DNA of 14,507 bases from an uncultured Roseburia sp. (GTDB lineage: Bacteria; Bacillota; Clostridia; Lachnospirales; Lachnospiraceae): the NCBI GenBank assembly GCA_910584215.1, contig CAJTYI010000080.1:1-14507 (forward strand), written 5' to 3'. Of this stretch, positions 6,292 to 13,962 are shown in pieces. Each line of letters opens with the position of its first letter. Position 1 is the first letter of the stretch. The position numbers and the translations under genes were made by a program. The notes under the pieces were generated by a model, which was not told the origin of the DNA, did not search any database, and saw nothing but the letters and a program-made list of their open reading frames with translations.

Positions 6292-8409
6292 TCACGCTTT
6301 CTTCCATTTTGCATACAGGGTCAGATTGCCGGTAGAACCTTTTTTGATCCGTGTGATCTTTTTGGTAAATTTCTTGTTTGTATACCAGCCCACAAACTTG
6401 TATCCTTTGCGTGTCGGATTCTTTAATTTGATGGTCTTGGTGGCAATCGTGTATGTTTTGGGATTCTTGCCGCTGTTTTTGCCTCCGCCCAGCTGATAAG
6501 ACACCTTATATTTGATCGGTTTCCACTTCGCGTAAAGGTTCAACGTCCCTTTGGTCTTAGCCGTAATCTGTGTGAATTTCTTTGTCAGCTTTTTGTTCGT
6601 GTACCATCCCACAAACGTATAACCTTTCTTGGTGGGATTTTTTAAGGTAATCTTTTTGCCTGGCGTGTATCCCGACGGGTTTTTGCTGTTATTTTTTCCT
6701 CCGTTTAATTCATATGCAATCCTGTATTTCCCCGTAAACCACTGTGCATAGAGATTCAGGTTGCCGTTTAACGTGACGGTCTGCCCCGCCGCGTAGGATA
6801 TTCCGGTTCCGTCCGCTTTTGTATTCCATTCCAAAAATGTATTGCCGCTTCTTTTATAGATATTGGAGGAAATGCTCACCGTATCACCGACCGACACAAC
6901 CGTCGGCGCCATCGAACCGGAGGTAGATTGATTGCCGTAATAAGTTACCATCGCCACCTGTTTGTCTGCACTGTCCCACATGCCGTCGCGCACCGCTATA
7001 AAACGAAGTCTTGGCGTAGTGTTCGTCTTAACCACCCCCTGATAGCGATGGCTCTTCGTTGACGCAGGAGTCGGCAGGGAACCGTCGAGCGTATAATAAA
7101 TCTCAGCCCCCGGCGTAGCGCTGCTCAATGTAATCTTATAGGTCTTGCCGCTCAAAGATACGCCAACTGTGGGCACCGCCGCCGTCTGCGTCACCGCAGG
7201 GAGCGTGCCGGGAACCGTATAATTTCCGGTCTGCACCGAATCCACGCTACAGGGCGGCAGCACGCCGTCCCACAGCCACTCCTCCTGATGATGGATATAG
7301 CTTTGACCCGCTGTTTCCGTATCATAATAATAGTCACTTCTCCAGAAGAAACGGTAACGGTCGGGCACGCCATCATCCCATGTCAGGTCGACATTGTACC
7401 AGGAGTCATCGATACGCACTTTATTCCACTCATGCGTAAGACTTGTAACCGCAACCGTATCAACCCCAACCGCGTTGCACATCATGGCATACGCCTGGGA
7501 ATACCCTGCACACACGGTCTTGTCCGTGCAAAATACACTGTAGGACGACTGGGTATACTCCGATTCCTCATCAAAATTGTCATCCAAAATAGCATAATTG
7601 TACTCGACCTTATCAATGATTAAATCGTGCAGTAACTTTGCTTTTTCCGCCTCACTGCCAAGGGAAGCCGCCTGTGCCTCCCACACATCTGCCTGCGCTT
7701 TCACCGCCGCGGTAGCCATCATGCGTTTATTGCCGTTGGCAAACGCAGGGTAGATGACAAACGCAAAATAATCAAAAATACCGTTTGACCCGCGCAGCCA
7801 TGCAGACTCAAGAAAATAATACTGTGGATTGGAAAAGCGAAAGATCAGTAAAATCCGCTTCATCTGCTCTTCATCTAAAGTGCTGTGCGTCACATACTCA
7901 GTGGCATAAAATGTTTTTCCATAGGAATCCTGACGCACTTCCGGAGTCTTTGTCGTGCGCAGAAGCCTCGCACACACGGCATCTAGGGCATCATAAAACT
8001 CCCGCTCACTGTCTGTCAACTGATTATAAAAATACCATGTCCTGTATTTGTCCCACTCCGTGCTATAGATCGCAGAAGAACGCAGAGAGGAATAACGGGC
8101 CAGCTCACTGCTGTCATACAGCTCGTCCGCATCCAGCTTATCCAGCTCCACCTCCACCTCTTTGTACGGAACGCGTCCGGTGGGAAATTCGCTTTCCTCC
8201 GACTGCATAGACCACAAATCACCGCGGCTTTGCTCTCGCACAAGCGGCGAAATCGCGGTATCCCACTGTGATTCCTGGGAGGCCGCCATCGTCTCACTCT
8301 CCTGCGCTTCGGCCGTTGTAACCTCCGCCGCCAGCGCCTCAACCGAAGGAAACAACGCACTAACCGCCATACAACAAGTCACAACAAACGACAACCATCT
8401 TTTTTTCAT
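6292..8409 (-). CDS. Secreted transglutaminase-like protein with chitobiase-type and InlB repeats, 705 aa
   Basis: Exported protein: signal peptide 1-28 (KKR, hydrophobic core, cleavage near ALA-AE). Residues 29-100 are acidic; 100-255 is a predicted helical region. The transglutaminase-like (papain-fold) domain, about 255-345, has Cys300 (KTVCAGYSQAY), His326 (THEW) and Asp341 (VDLTWDD) in the expected triad order. Residues about 410-490 (AEIYYTLDGSLPT) resemble the chitobiase/beta-hexosaminidase C-terminal Ig-like domain. Three Listeria-Bacteroides repeats follow (about 499-702, each ending LYAQW or LYAKW). Residues 561-705 carry about 38 Lys/Arg and a single acidic residue. There is no LPXTG or SLH motif. 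AAAGGAG (8427-8421) lies 11 nt before the ATG, 18 nt after gtrA-like. Related triads act as proteases or crosslinkers; which applies here is unknown. Confidence 0.88.
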   Translation of the reverse strand: MKKRWLSFVVTCCMAVSALFPSVEALAAEVTTAEAQESETMAASQESQWDTAISPLVREQSRGDLWSMQSEESEFPTGRVPYKEVEVELDKLDADELYDSSELARYSSLRSSAIYSTEWDKYRTWYFYNQLTDSEREFYDALDAVCARLLRTTKTPEVRQDSYGKTFYATEYVTHSTLDEEQMKRILLIFRFSNPQYYFLESAWLRGSNGIFDYFAFVIYPAFANGNKRMMATAAVKAQADVWEAQAASLGSEAEKAKLLHDLIIDKVEYNYAILDDNFDEESEYTQSSYSVFCTDKTVCAGYSQAYAMMCNAVGVDTVAVTSLTHEWNKVRIDDSWYNVDLTWDDGVPDRYRFFWRSDYYYDTETAGQSYIHHQEEWLWDGVLPPCSVDSVQTGNYTVPGTLPAVTQTAAVPTVGVSLSGKTYKITLSSATPGAEIYYTLDGSLPTPASTKSHRYQGVVKTNTTPRLRFIAVRDGMWDSADKQVAMVTYYGNQSTSGSMAPTVVSVGDTVSISSNIYKRSGNTFLEWNTKADGTGISYAAGQTVTLNGNLNLYAQWFTGKYRIAYELNGGKNNSKNPSGYTPGKKITLKNPTKKGYTFVGWYTNKKLTKKFTQITAKTKGTLNLYAKWKPIKYKVSYQLGGGKNSGKNPKTYTIATKTIKLKNPTRKGYKFVGWYTNKKFTKKITRIKKGSTGNLTLYAKWKKA
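6301..6924 (-). repeat. Coding repeats: three Listeria-Bacteroides (InlB-type) modules
   Basis: Three modules encode residues about 496-557, 561-629 (DNA 6729-6523) and 633-703 (DNA 6513-6301) of the secreted protein. The last two are clearly duplicated: KYR.AY.L.GGKN at the start, LKNPT.KGY.FVGWYTNKK in the middle and LYAKWK at the end. The first is more diverged (FLEWNTKADG, LYAQW). Such modules are common at the C termini of Gram-positive surface proteins. Confidence 0.85.
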
Positions 8410-8427
8410 AAACTAACCCGCTCCTTT

Positions 8428-8892
8428 CTACTTTGTTTTGAATATCCACAACTTGCTGAGAATATAATTCAGCGCAATCACGATGATCTGCGCAATCACT
8501 TTCATGACAATGCTGTTAAGCCCCATGCGGGTAATGAAAACATAGAGAATGATTTCTTCCACCAAAAGCGTCAAAAGCCGTCCGCATATAAAGCTCATCA
8601 TCTGTGCAAAAAATGCCTCCGTGCCGCTTGTTTTCCCGTCAAATACCCAGACCCGATTCGTAAAAAAGGCGAAAAAAACGGCGATTACCCAGGAAATGAT
8701 ATTGGCAAGAAGCTCATTGATTCCAAGGCTCACATTGAAAAAACTGTAGCTGAGCACGCTGATAAAGAACGTACATCCGCCAAAGAACAGATACATCAAC
8801 ACTTCTTTGTGCTTCAGATAAAAAGGCTCAAACCAGCGGAATATCCATAGATGCACCAGCTTATCAAAAATGTCTTTCTTTTGTTCCTCCAT
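8428..8892 (-). CDS. GtrA-like membrane protein (putative lipid-linked sugar flippase), 154 aa
   Basis: A member of the GtrA/DPMS2-like family, thought to move undecaprenyl-phosphate-linked sugars across the membrane or to assist the GtrB-type synthase. Four hydrophobic helices are visible (about 31-52, 59-78, 98-120 and 126-147). FFTNRVWVF (76-84) and the closing LNYILSKLWIF (141-151) are family signatures. A Lys-rich N terminus is cytosolic and the length is typical. ATG at 8892 is chosen because AAGGGA (8904-8899) precedes it by 6 nt; a GTG at 8913 would be 7 residues longer. It stands 82 nt after ugd and 18 nt before the transglutaminase-like gene. The likely partner GT2 (5291-6232) is downstream. 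Confidence 0.9.
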   Translation of the reverse strand: MEEQKKDIFDKLVHLWIFRWFEPFYLKHKEVLMYLFFGGCTFFISVLSYSFFNVSLGINELLANIISWVIAVFFAFFTNRVWVFDGKTSGTEAFFAQMMSFICGRLLTLLVEEIILYVFITRMGLNSIVMKVIAQIIVIALNYILSKLWIFKTK

Positions 8893-8974
8893 TGTCAATC
8901 CCTTTCCCCTCACTGCTTATCCTTTTAACAAAAATTGCCGATGGATACAAACGGCGTTGCAGCTGATTTTCAAT

Positions 8975-10204
8975 CTAATCCTGATGATACAAATCTCTGG
9001 TATACACCTTATCCTCCACATCGGCCAGCTCGGAAGCAAAGCGGTTGGCCACAATAACATCGCACTTGCTCTTAAAATCCTCCAACGAAGTGACCACACG
9101 GCTGCCGAAAAACCGGTCTTTTTGTAAAGTCGGCTCATAGATGATGACCTCAACGCCTTTGGCTTTCAGGCGTTTCATAATCCCCTGAATCGAGCTTTGG
9201 CGAAAATTATCCGACTCCGCTTTCATCGTAAGGCGGTATATCCCAATCACGCTGTCTCTCCCCGGCAGACCGTTCCTCCCGGCCCCGTCGCTGAAATACC
9301 CCGCTTTTTCCAGTATGCGCTCGGCGATAAAATCCTTCCTCGTGCGGTTTGCATCCACAATCGCGCCGATGATATTATTGGGCACGGATTCATAGTTTGC
9401 CAGCAGCTGTTTCGTATCCTTGGGAAGACAATAGCCGCCGTATCCAAAAGACGGGTTATTGTAGTGCATGCCAATGCGGGGGTCTAAACCGATACCCTCG
9501 ATAATATTGGCCGTATTCAGTCCCCGCACCTCCGCATAGGTATCGAGCTCATTAAAATAACTGACGCGCAGCGCAAGATACGTGTTGGCAAACAGCTTCA
9601 CTGCCTCCGCTTCGGTACTGTACATAAACAGTGTGGCGATCTCCTCTTTGACTGCGCCCTCCTTTAACAGCTCTGCAAACACATGGGCTGCCTCCTCCAT
9701 CTGTCGGTTGTCTCTGGGTATTCCCACAATGATGCGCGACGGATACAGATTATCGTAGAGCGCCTTTCCCTCCCGCAAAAACTCCGGTGAAAACAAAATT
9801 CGCTCCGTCTGATACTGCTGTCTGACTTGCGCGGTATAGCCCACTGGCACCGTAGACTTAATCACCATCACCGCACCCGGATTCACGGCGTTTACCCGCT
9901 CTATGATATCTTCCACGGAACTGGTATCAAAATAGTTTTTATCTGGATCGTAGTTCGTCGGCGTGGCAATCACTACATAATCCGCCGCAGCAAGCGCCGC
10001 ATCACCGTCGGTCGTCGCCCGCAAATGCAGTTCCCTTTCGGCCAGATAAGTCTCAATCTCCTGATCAACGATTGGCGATGTCTTGTCATTAATCATCGCC
10101 ACCTTCTCCGGCAGCACATCAAGCAATGTCACCTCGTGATGCTGCGCCAGCAAAATGGCATTGGCCAATCCCACATAACCCGCACCCGCGACTGTTATCT
10201 TCAT
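8975..10204 (-). CDS. ugd: UDP-glucose 6-dehydrogenase, 409 aa
   Basis: Oxidises UDP-glucose to UDP-glucuronate with two NAD+, a cytosolic step supplying an acidic sugar precursor. The Rossmann motif GAGYVG (7-12) with Asp29 follows the family pattern. TPTNYD (81-86), KSTVPVG (116-122), SPEFLREGKALYD (139-151) and EAVKLFANTYLALRVSYFNELD (200-221, broken by Lys203) are diagnostic. The catalytic cysteine is Cys259 in GYGGYCLPKD. The C-terminal NAD-binding half holds VIGIYRLTMK and VIIYEP. Length fits the short bacterial (HasB-like) type; GDP-mannose dehydrogenase is less likely given the GYCLPKD context. A purine-rich GAGAGGGAG lies just before the ATG. The leader contains a 34-bp tandem-repeat array, so expression may be set apart from upstream genes. 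Confidence 0.95.
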   Translation of the reverse strand: MKITVAGAGYVGLANAILLAQHHEVTLLDVLPEKVAMINDKTSPIVDQEIETYLAERELHLRATTDGDAALAAADYVVIATPTNYDPDKNYFDTSSVEDIIERVNAVNPGAVMVIKSTVPVGYTAQVRQQYQTERILFSPEFLREGKALYDNLYPSRIIVGIPRDNRQMEEAAHVFAELLKEGAVKEEIATLFMYSTEAEAVKLFANTYLALRVSYFNELDTYAEVRGLNTANIIEGIGLDPRIGMHYNNPSFGYGGYCLPKDTKQLLANYESVPNNIIGAIVDANRTRKDFIAERILEKAGYFSDGAGRNGLPGRDSVIGIYRLTMKAESDNFRQSSIQGIMKRLKAKGVEVIIYEPTLQKDRFFGSRVVTSLEDFKSKCDVIVANRFASELADVEDKVYTRDLYHQD

Positions 10205-10267
10205 ATCTCCCTCTCAATCTGCCGGCACTGCACCTCTTGCCCCGGCATTTACGCTAATTTCATGATC
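10205..10267 (-). promoter_or_regulatory. 5' leader of ugd between the repeat array and the start codon
   Basis: This 63-nt stretch contains an inverted repeat, TGCCGG (10220-10225) with CCGGCA (10242-10247), loop 16 nt, then the purine-rich ribosome binding region. No convincing -10 box was found downstream of the TTGACA elements in the repeats, and no T-run follows the hairpin. It may be simple leader sequence. Confidence 0.3.
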
Positions 10268-10419
10268 TTTCTGTCAAAGCTTACTGCTTCTTTCTAGTTT
10301 CTTTCTATCAAAGCTTCCTGCTTCTTTCTCATTTCTCTCTGTCAAAGCTTCCTGCTTTTTCCTGGTTTCTCTCTGTCAAAGCTTACTGCTTCTTTCTGTC
10401 AAAGTTCCCGCTCTATTTC
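10268..10419 (-). repeat. 34-bp tandem repeat array in the ugd leader (three full copies, one shortened, one degenerate)
   Basis: TCAAAGCTT occurs at 10274, 10308, 10342 and 10376, exactly 34 bp apart, and TCAAAGTTC follows at 10399. Full copies are 10268-10301, 10302-10335 and 10336-10369. Copy 4 (10370-10392) has lost 11 bp at its end. Copy 5 (10393-10419) is degenerate and abuts the GT2 stop codon. The plus strand is pyrimidine-rich, so the transcript would be purine-rich. In copies 1-4 the transcript reads AAGC-AGUAA-GCUU or AAGC-AGGAA-GCUU, a 4-5 bp stem with a five-base loop. Exact period, no spacers, not a CRISPR. Confidence 0.92.
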
Positions 10420-11408
10420 TATCGCTCGTTATCTTCCTGCGCCACATCCCCGGTGCGCTCGCTGATAATGTAGCGCGGCCTCTCTTTCGTCTCCATATAG
10501 ATCTTGCCAATGTATTCGCCGATGACGCCAAGACAGATCAATTGAATCCCGCCAATAAAACAGATCATGCTCGTCATGCTCGCCCATCCGGTCACTGTCC
10601 TTCCCATCAACTGCACTGTGACCGACCACAGGACGCCAATGAAGCTGCACAGAGAAATGAACAATCCCAAACCGGTAATCATGCGAATGGGGCGGATACT
10701 AAGGCTGGTGATCCCATCGAGTGCCAGCGTCAGCATCTTTTTGAGAGGGTAATGGCTTTTGCCCGCCATGCGCTCGTGCCTCTCGTAGTACACGTTAGTA
10801 CTCGCAAATCCCACCAAAGGCACCAGCCCACGCAAAAACAGATTGACCTCCTTAAAGTCCGCCAGATGGCGCAGTACGCGCGCGGAAATCAGACGATAGT
10901 CCGCATGATTATAGACTACCTCGGCCCCCATCCAGTTTAAAAAACGATAAAACCCCTGTGCGGTGGCGCGTTTTAACATCGTATCAGTATCCCGCCTGCT
11001 GCGCACGCCGTATACCACTTCGCTGCCCTCCATATACGCGCGTACCATATCGTCCATGGCATTGATGTCATCCTGCCCGTCGCAGTCGATGGATATCGTG
11101 ATATCACACAAATCTTTTGCTTCCATAAGACCCGCAAGCACGGTATTCTGATGCCCCCGGTTGCGGCTCTGCCGGATCCCCATGAAATAATGATTCTTTT
11201 CCGCCAGATCGCTGATAATCCGCCATGTGGCATCTTTACTCCCGTCGTCCACCATCAGGATACGGCTCTCTGCGGCAATCCGTCCCTGCCCGATCAGCTC
11301 CATAAGCTTGTCCAAAAACATCTTGCTTGTAATCGGCAGTACTTCTTCCTCATTATAACATGGAATGACCATGTATAAAACCGGTATCACTCTTTTTTCT
11401 CTATACAT
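10419..11408 (-). CDS. GT2 glycosyltransferase, DPM1/GtrB-like with two C-terminal membrane helices, 329 aa
   Basis: Second polyprenyl-phosphate-type GT2 of the cluster. Motifs: VIPCYNEEE (14-22), MVDDGSKDAT (52-61), SRNRGHQN (81-88), the metal-binding DCD (108-110) with GQDD (111-114), NHADYRLIS (167-175), and AGKSHYPLKKM (215-225) in place of the GETKW-type segment of its paralogue. Helices at about 243-265 and 276-299 and a YMETKERPRYIIS tail match the family. ATG at 11408 overlaps the ligase-like gene by 22 nt. A GGGGG run lies 7 nt upstream, a weak ribosome binding site, so coupling is likely. An ATG at VIPCYN (10 residues later) is possible. The stop abuts the repeat array. Substrate unknown. 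Confidence 0.9.
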   Translation of the reverse strand: MYREKRVIPVLYMVIPCYNEEEVLPITSKMFLDKLMELIGQGRIAAESRILMVDDGSKDATWRIISDLAEKNHYFMGIRQSRNRGHQNTVLAGLMEAKDLCDITISIDCDGQDDINAMDDMVRAYMEGSEVVYGVRSRRDTDTMLKRATAQGFYRFLNWMGAEVVYNHADYRLISARVLRHLADFKEVNLFLRGLVPLVGFASTNVYYERHERMAGKSHYPLKKMLTLALDGITSLSIRPIRMITGLGLFISLCSFIGVLWSVTVQLMGRTVTGWASMTSMICFIGGIQLICLGVIGEYIGKIYMETKERPRYIISERTGDVAQEDNER

Positions 11409-13021
11409 TTTAGTACCCCCAAAAACAAAAACACGGTTGGCGTCAAAAATGTCTGTGGATTGTTTACCATCGCCTGGGCAAGATATCCGAGTATTCCGGC
11501 AACACCGGCGATCAGCAGAGGATTGTCTGCCGCTTTTTTCGCACATTTCACCACAGCGCCAATCAAAATCCCAAAATAACCGACCGCGCCCACAATACCC
11601 GTTGTCACCAGAAATTGAAACGCTTCGTTGTGCGCATCAATATACATACCATTGTAGAGCGTCATCATCTCCTGCGTGTAGTCGATGGCCATCAGCTGAC
11701 CAAAGCAATTTAAACCATAACCAAAAATCTTTTGATACCATGGCAGTTTCCAGTATGCAGTCAGACAGCGCTTCCAGACATACCCGCGGTTGCTGCCGAA
11801 GGAATCTGTGACCTGCAAACGATTTAACACGGCATATGTGCCCTGCCACTCGCCCTCTCCCCGGGTATTTGCCACAATGAAAACGACAATAGCGCAAACT
11901 GCCGCTACAGCCAAGGCAATAAAAACCACCCTGCGCACCAGCAGATACGGAAACCTTACCTGTTTTTTGCGCAGCAGGCCAACCAGAAGAAAACAAAGCA
12001 CAAGCACGATTCCTGCCGCAATCACCACTCCCATGCTTGTGATCAGATTCTGCAACGAAAGCTCCCGAAATTGGAGATAGAGCGCCGCATCGGCCCCTGC
12101 AGCCTCCCCGGTCGTGAGCGTAAGCCGCATCAGGAAATTGGCCAGCCAGAAAAAACCGCACAGTTGCAGAAATTTCCACATCCCGTCATGGCTCTTGCAG
12201 GCAAACCAGAAAAGCACAAGATAACCGGCGCCTACCCCAAGCAGCCAGCTATCGCTGACCGTAGCGTACGCCTCGTAGATACCCGCCACAAGAAAAACGG
12301 CATATACTACTTTCCTGATTTTGTGTTCGCTCACAAAATAAAATGCCATGACAACAGGCAGAATCAGACAGAGATAACCCGCATTTACGTTTATATTTCC
12401 GATTGTGCTGATAAACATCGCATATTGCGTCTCAATCAGATTGTCATACATATGGAAAATATCAATCCCCCAAAATTGCAGATCTCCGATCAGTATCACG
12501 ACCGCATTGGAGGCGATAAATGCCCACAGCAGCGCGGCTTTTAACTTTCCGTTTTGCATACGCAGATATTTCGCACACATGCGATAGACAAACAAATATA
12601 GCAGCATAACCATCGCCCCGAGCCTTCTGCCCTCAGTGCCCCAAAACGCCTCGCTGCGGTAATCGGACATCAGCGTTGACAAAATCACTGCCACAACAAA
12701 GATGCCGGCGCACAGATCTTCTTTGGACACGTCCTTAAACCATGCCAAAATTGAAGTTGGCTTCTTCGGCGCCTTTATACCATTATCCACCCAATAGACC
12801 AGCAGGCCAATCACTGCCACCGCGAGAAACAAAAAGGTCAACCCCTTGTAATAGGCCAGCTTCGAGCGCACAATATCAATGAATCCGTCGTGAAAAAACA
12901 CCGGATAAGTGAGCAGCATCCAAAAAACATAGGCAAACGTGCTAATCTGTAATATCGTCTCTCCCAATGACTGCTGTACCTTTGTCTTTTTATTATTTCC
13001 CTTTCCTACTCTGCTACTCAT
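11387..13021 (-). CDS. O-antigen ligase/polymerase (Wzy/WaaL-type) membrane protein, 544 aa
   Basis: An integral membrane enzyme that polymerises lipid-linked repeat units or ligates the glycan to an acceptor outside the membrane. About 12-13 hydrophobic segments are visible. Between the last groups lies a large external loop with the family pattern: SNRGYVWKRCL (Arg then Trp-Lys), IFGYGLNCFGQL, and DAHNEAFQFL followed by LVTTGIVGAVGYFG. The His of DAHNE is the conserved position of the O-antigen ligase family (PF04932). AGGAGG (13036-13031) lies 9 nt before the ATG at 13021 and 6 nt before an in-frame GTG at 13024; the ATG, which overlaps the previous stop as TGATG, is preferred. In a Gram-positive host, polymerase or cell-wall ligase is more likely than lipid A ligase. 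Confidence 0.88.
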   Translation of the reverse strand: MSSRVGKGNNKKTKVQQSLGETILQISTFAYVFWMLLTYPVFFHDGFIDIVRSKLAYYKGLTFLFLAVAVIGLLVYWVDNGIKAPKKPTSILAWFKDVSKEDLCAGIFVVAVILSTLMSDYRSEAFWGTEGRRLGAMVMLLYLFVYRMCAKYLRMQNGKLKAALLWAFIASNAVVILIGDLQFWGIDIFHMYDNLIETQYAMFISTIGNINVNAGYLCLILPVVMAFYFVSEHKIRKVVYAVFLVAGIYEAYATVSDSWLLGVGAGYLVLFWFACKSHDGMWKFLQLCGFFWLANFLMRLTLTTGEAAGADAALYLQFRELSLQNLITSMGVVIAAGIVLVLCFLLVGLLRKKQVRFPYLLVRRVVFIALAVAAVCAIVVFIVANTRGEGEWQGTYAVLNRLQVTDSFGSNRGYVWKRCLTAYWKLPWYQKIFGYGLNCFGQLMAIDYTQEMMTLYNGMYIDAHNEAFQFLVTTGIVGAVGYFGILIGAVVKCAKKAADNPLLIAGVAGILGYLAQAMVNNPQTFLTPTVFLFLGVLKCIEKKE

Positions 13022-13962
13022 CACAAATTTCCTCCTCTGTTATCCCGCTTTGCATCCATTGTATGTTCATGCATACGGCGGATGCTTTCTTCCAATGTAT
13101 ATCTGCAATAGTCTCCGGCCTCTAAGACGCTCATATCCTTATCATAGGTGAGGCTGCCAAACGCCTTTCTCGCCATTGCTCCGATCTTTCCAGGCATCCG
13201 CAAAGACAGCGCGACGGCAGGATTCAACGCTCTCGTCAGGCGAACTTTTTTTCCCATTGCTTCCCCGATTGCCGCCACCATGTGGGAGGTCTGAACATAC
13301 TCTGCATTTTGCGGAAAATACAGTCCCGCCACGCGCCCTTTCGCCGCCAGCCACAAAAATTCACATAAATTATCAATATACAGCATACTGCGCGCATTGT
13401 CATACTTTGGAAAAAAGGGCAGTTTCCTTGCCAGCCCCTCTAACATCCGGTAATTTCCGCGGCAATTGTTTCCGTAGATCATCGGCAGTCGCGCCACCAC
13501 AAGCGCCGTGCCACCTTTATGCCACTCCGGAAATAACTGCATCAGCCCTTGCTCCGCCTGCCATTTGCTGTCACCATAAAAGTTCGAGGGAGCCGGCTTG
13601 CTGTCGCTTGTAATGCGCATCACGCTTTCACTGCTGCTGTCGCCGTAGACAATAATGCTGCTTGGATAGATGTACTGACCCGCGCCGTCCGCGATCGCTT
13701 TTTGCGCTGCCTCCACGGCAAGCGCACAATTCACCTGATAGTATGACTCCCTCTCCTGCTGCGTCACACTCCCAATGTCGGCATGCGCCCTGCCCGTCAC
13801 ATTCAAAATACAGTCGTAAACCGACCAATCCGCCTCCCTCCACGCATCTGTGCGCAGACTTGCGCTCTCACAGGCCGATTCGCCACCATAATTTTCCTGC
13901 AAATATGTTTGAAAATAGGTGCCAATATAACTTCCGGCACCGAGTATTAAAAATCGAATCAT
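13021..13962 (-). CDS. NAD-dependent epimerase/dehydratase (extended SDR), 313 aa
   Basis: A cytosolic nucleotide-sugar modifying enzyme of the extended short-chain dehydrogenase family. The dinucleotide-binding motif is seen as LGAGSYIG (7-14), a variant of GxxGxxG. The catalytic Tyr129 and Lys133 lie in YGDSK, with Ser101-Ser102 in YPSSIIVYGD. RLPMIYGNNCRGN (158-170) resembles the RxxxxYGP region, and MLYIDNL is the usual substrate-loop strand. The pocket cannot be read well enough to choose 4-epimerase, 4-reductase or dehydratase. Its ATG overlaps the sugar transferase stop by 4 nt (ATGA), with AGGA about 9 nt upstream. Such pairs of SDR enzyme and priming transferase are common, the SDR making the sugar that the transferase uses. 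Confidence 0.9.
   Translation of the reverse strand: MIRFLILGAGSYIGTYFQTYLQENYGGESACESASLRTDAWREADWSVYDCILNVTGRAHADIGSVTQQERESYYQVNCALAVEAAQKAIADGAGQYIYPSSIIVYGDSSSESVMRITSDSKPAPSNFYGDSKWQAEQGLMQLFPEWHKGGTALVVARLPMIYGNNCRGNYRMLEGLARKLPFFPKYDNARSMLYIDNLCEFLWLAAKGRVAGLYFPQNAEYVQTSHMVAAIGEAMGKKVRLTRALNPAVALSLRMPGKIGAMARKAFGSLTYDKDMSVLEAGDYCRYTLEESIRRMHEHTMDAKRDNRGGNL

Noticed and set aside
10220..10247. Terminator upstream of ugd
   Set aside because: The TGCCGG/CCGGCA inverted repeat has only 6 bp, a 16-nt loop and no T-run on the minus strand.
10272..10403. Serial promoters, because TTGACA (a perfect -35) occurs in four of the five repeat copies on the minus strand
   Set aside because: No TATAAT-like hexamer lies 16-18 nt downstream of any copy that I checked; the sequence there is purine-rich or GCGTAA.
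10268..10419. CRISPR array
   Set aside because: Repeats are directly contiguous with no unique spacers, the unit is low-complexity, and no cas genes are present.
12071..12544. Plus-strand 157-codon open frame inside the ligase-like gene
   Set aside because: Antisense to well-defined membrane segments, with no ribosome binding site or domain.
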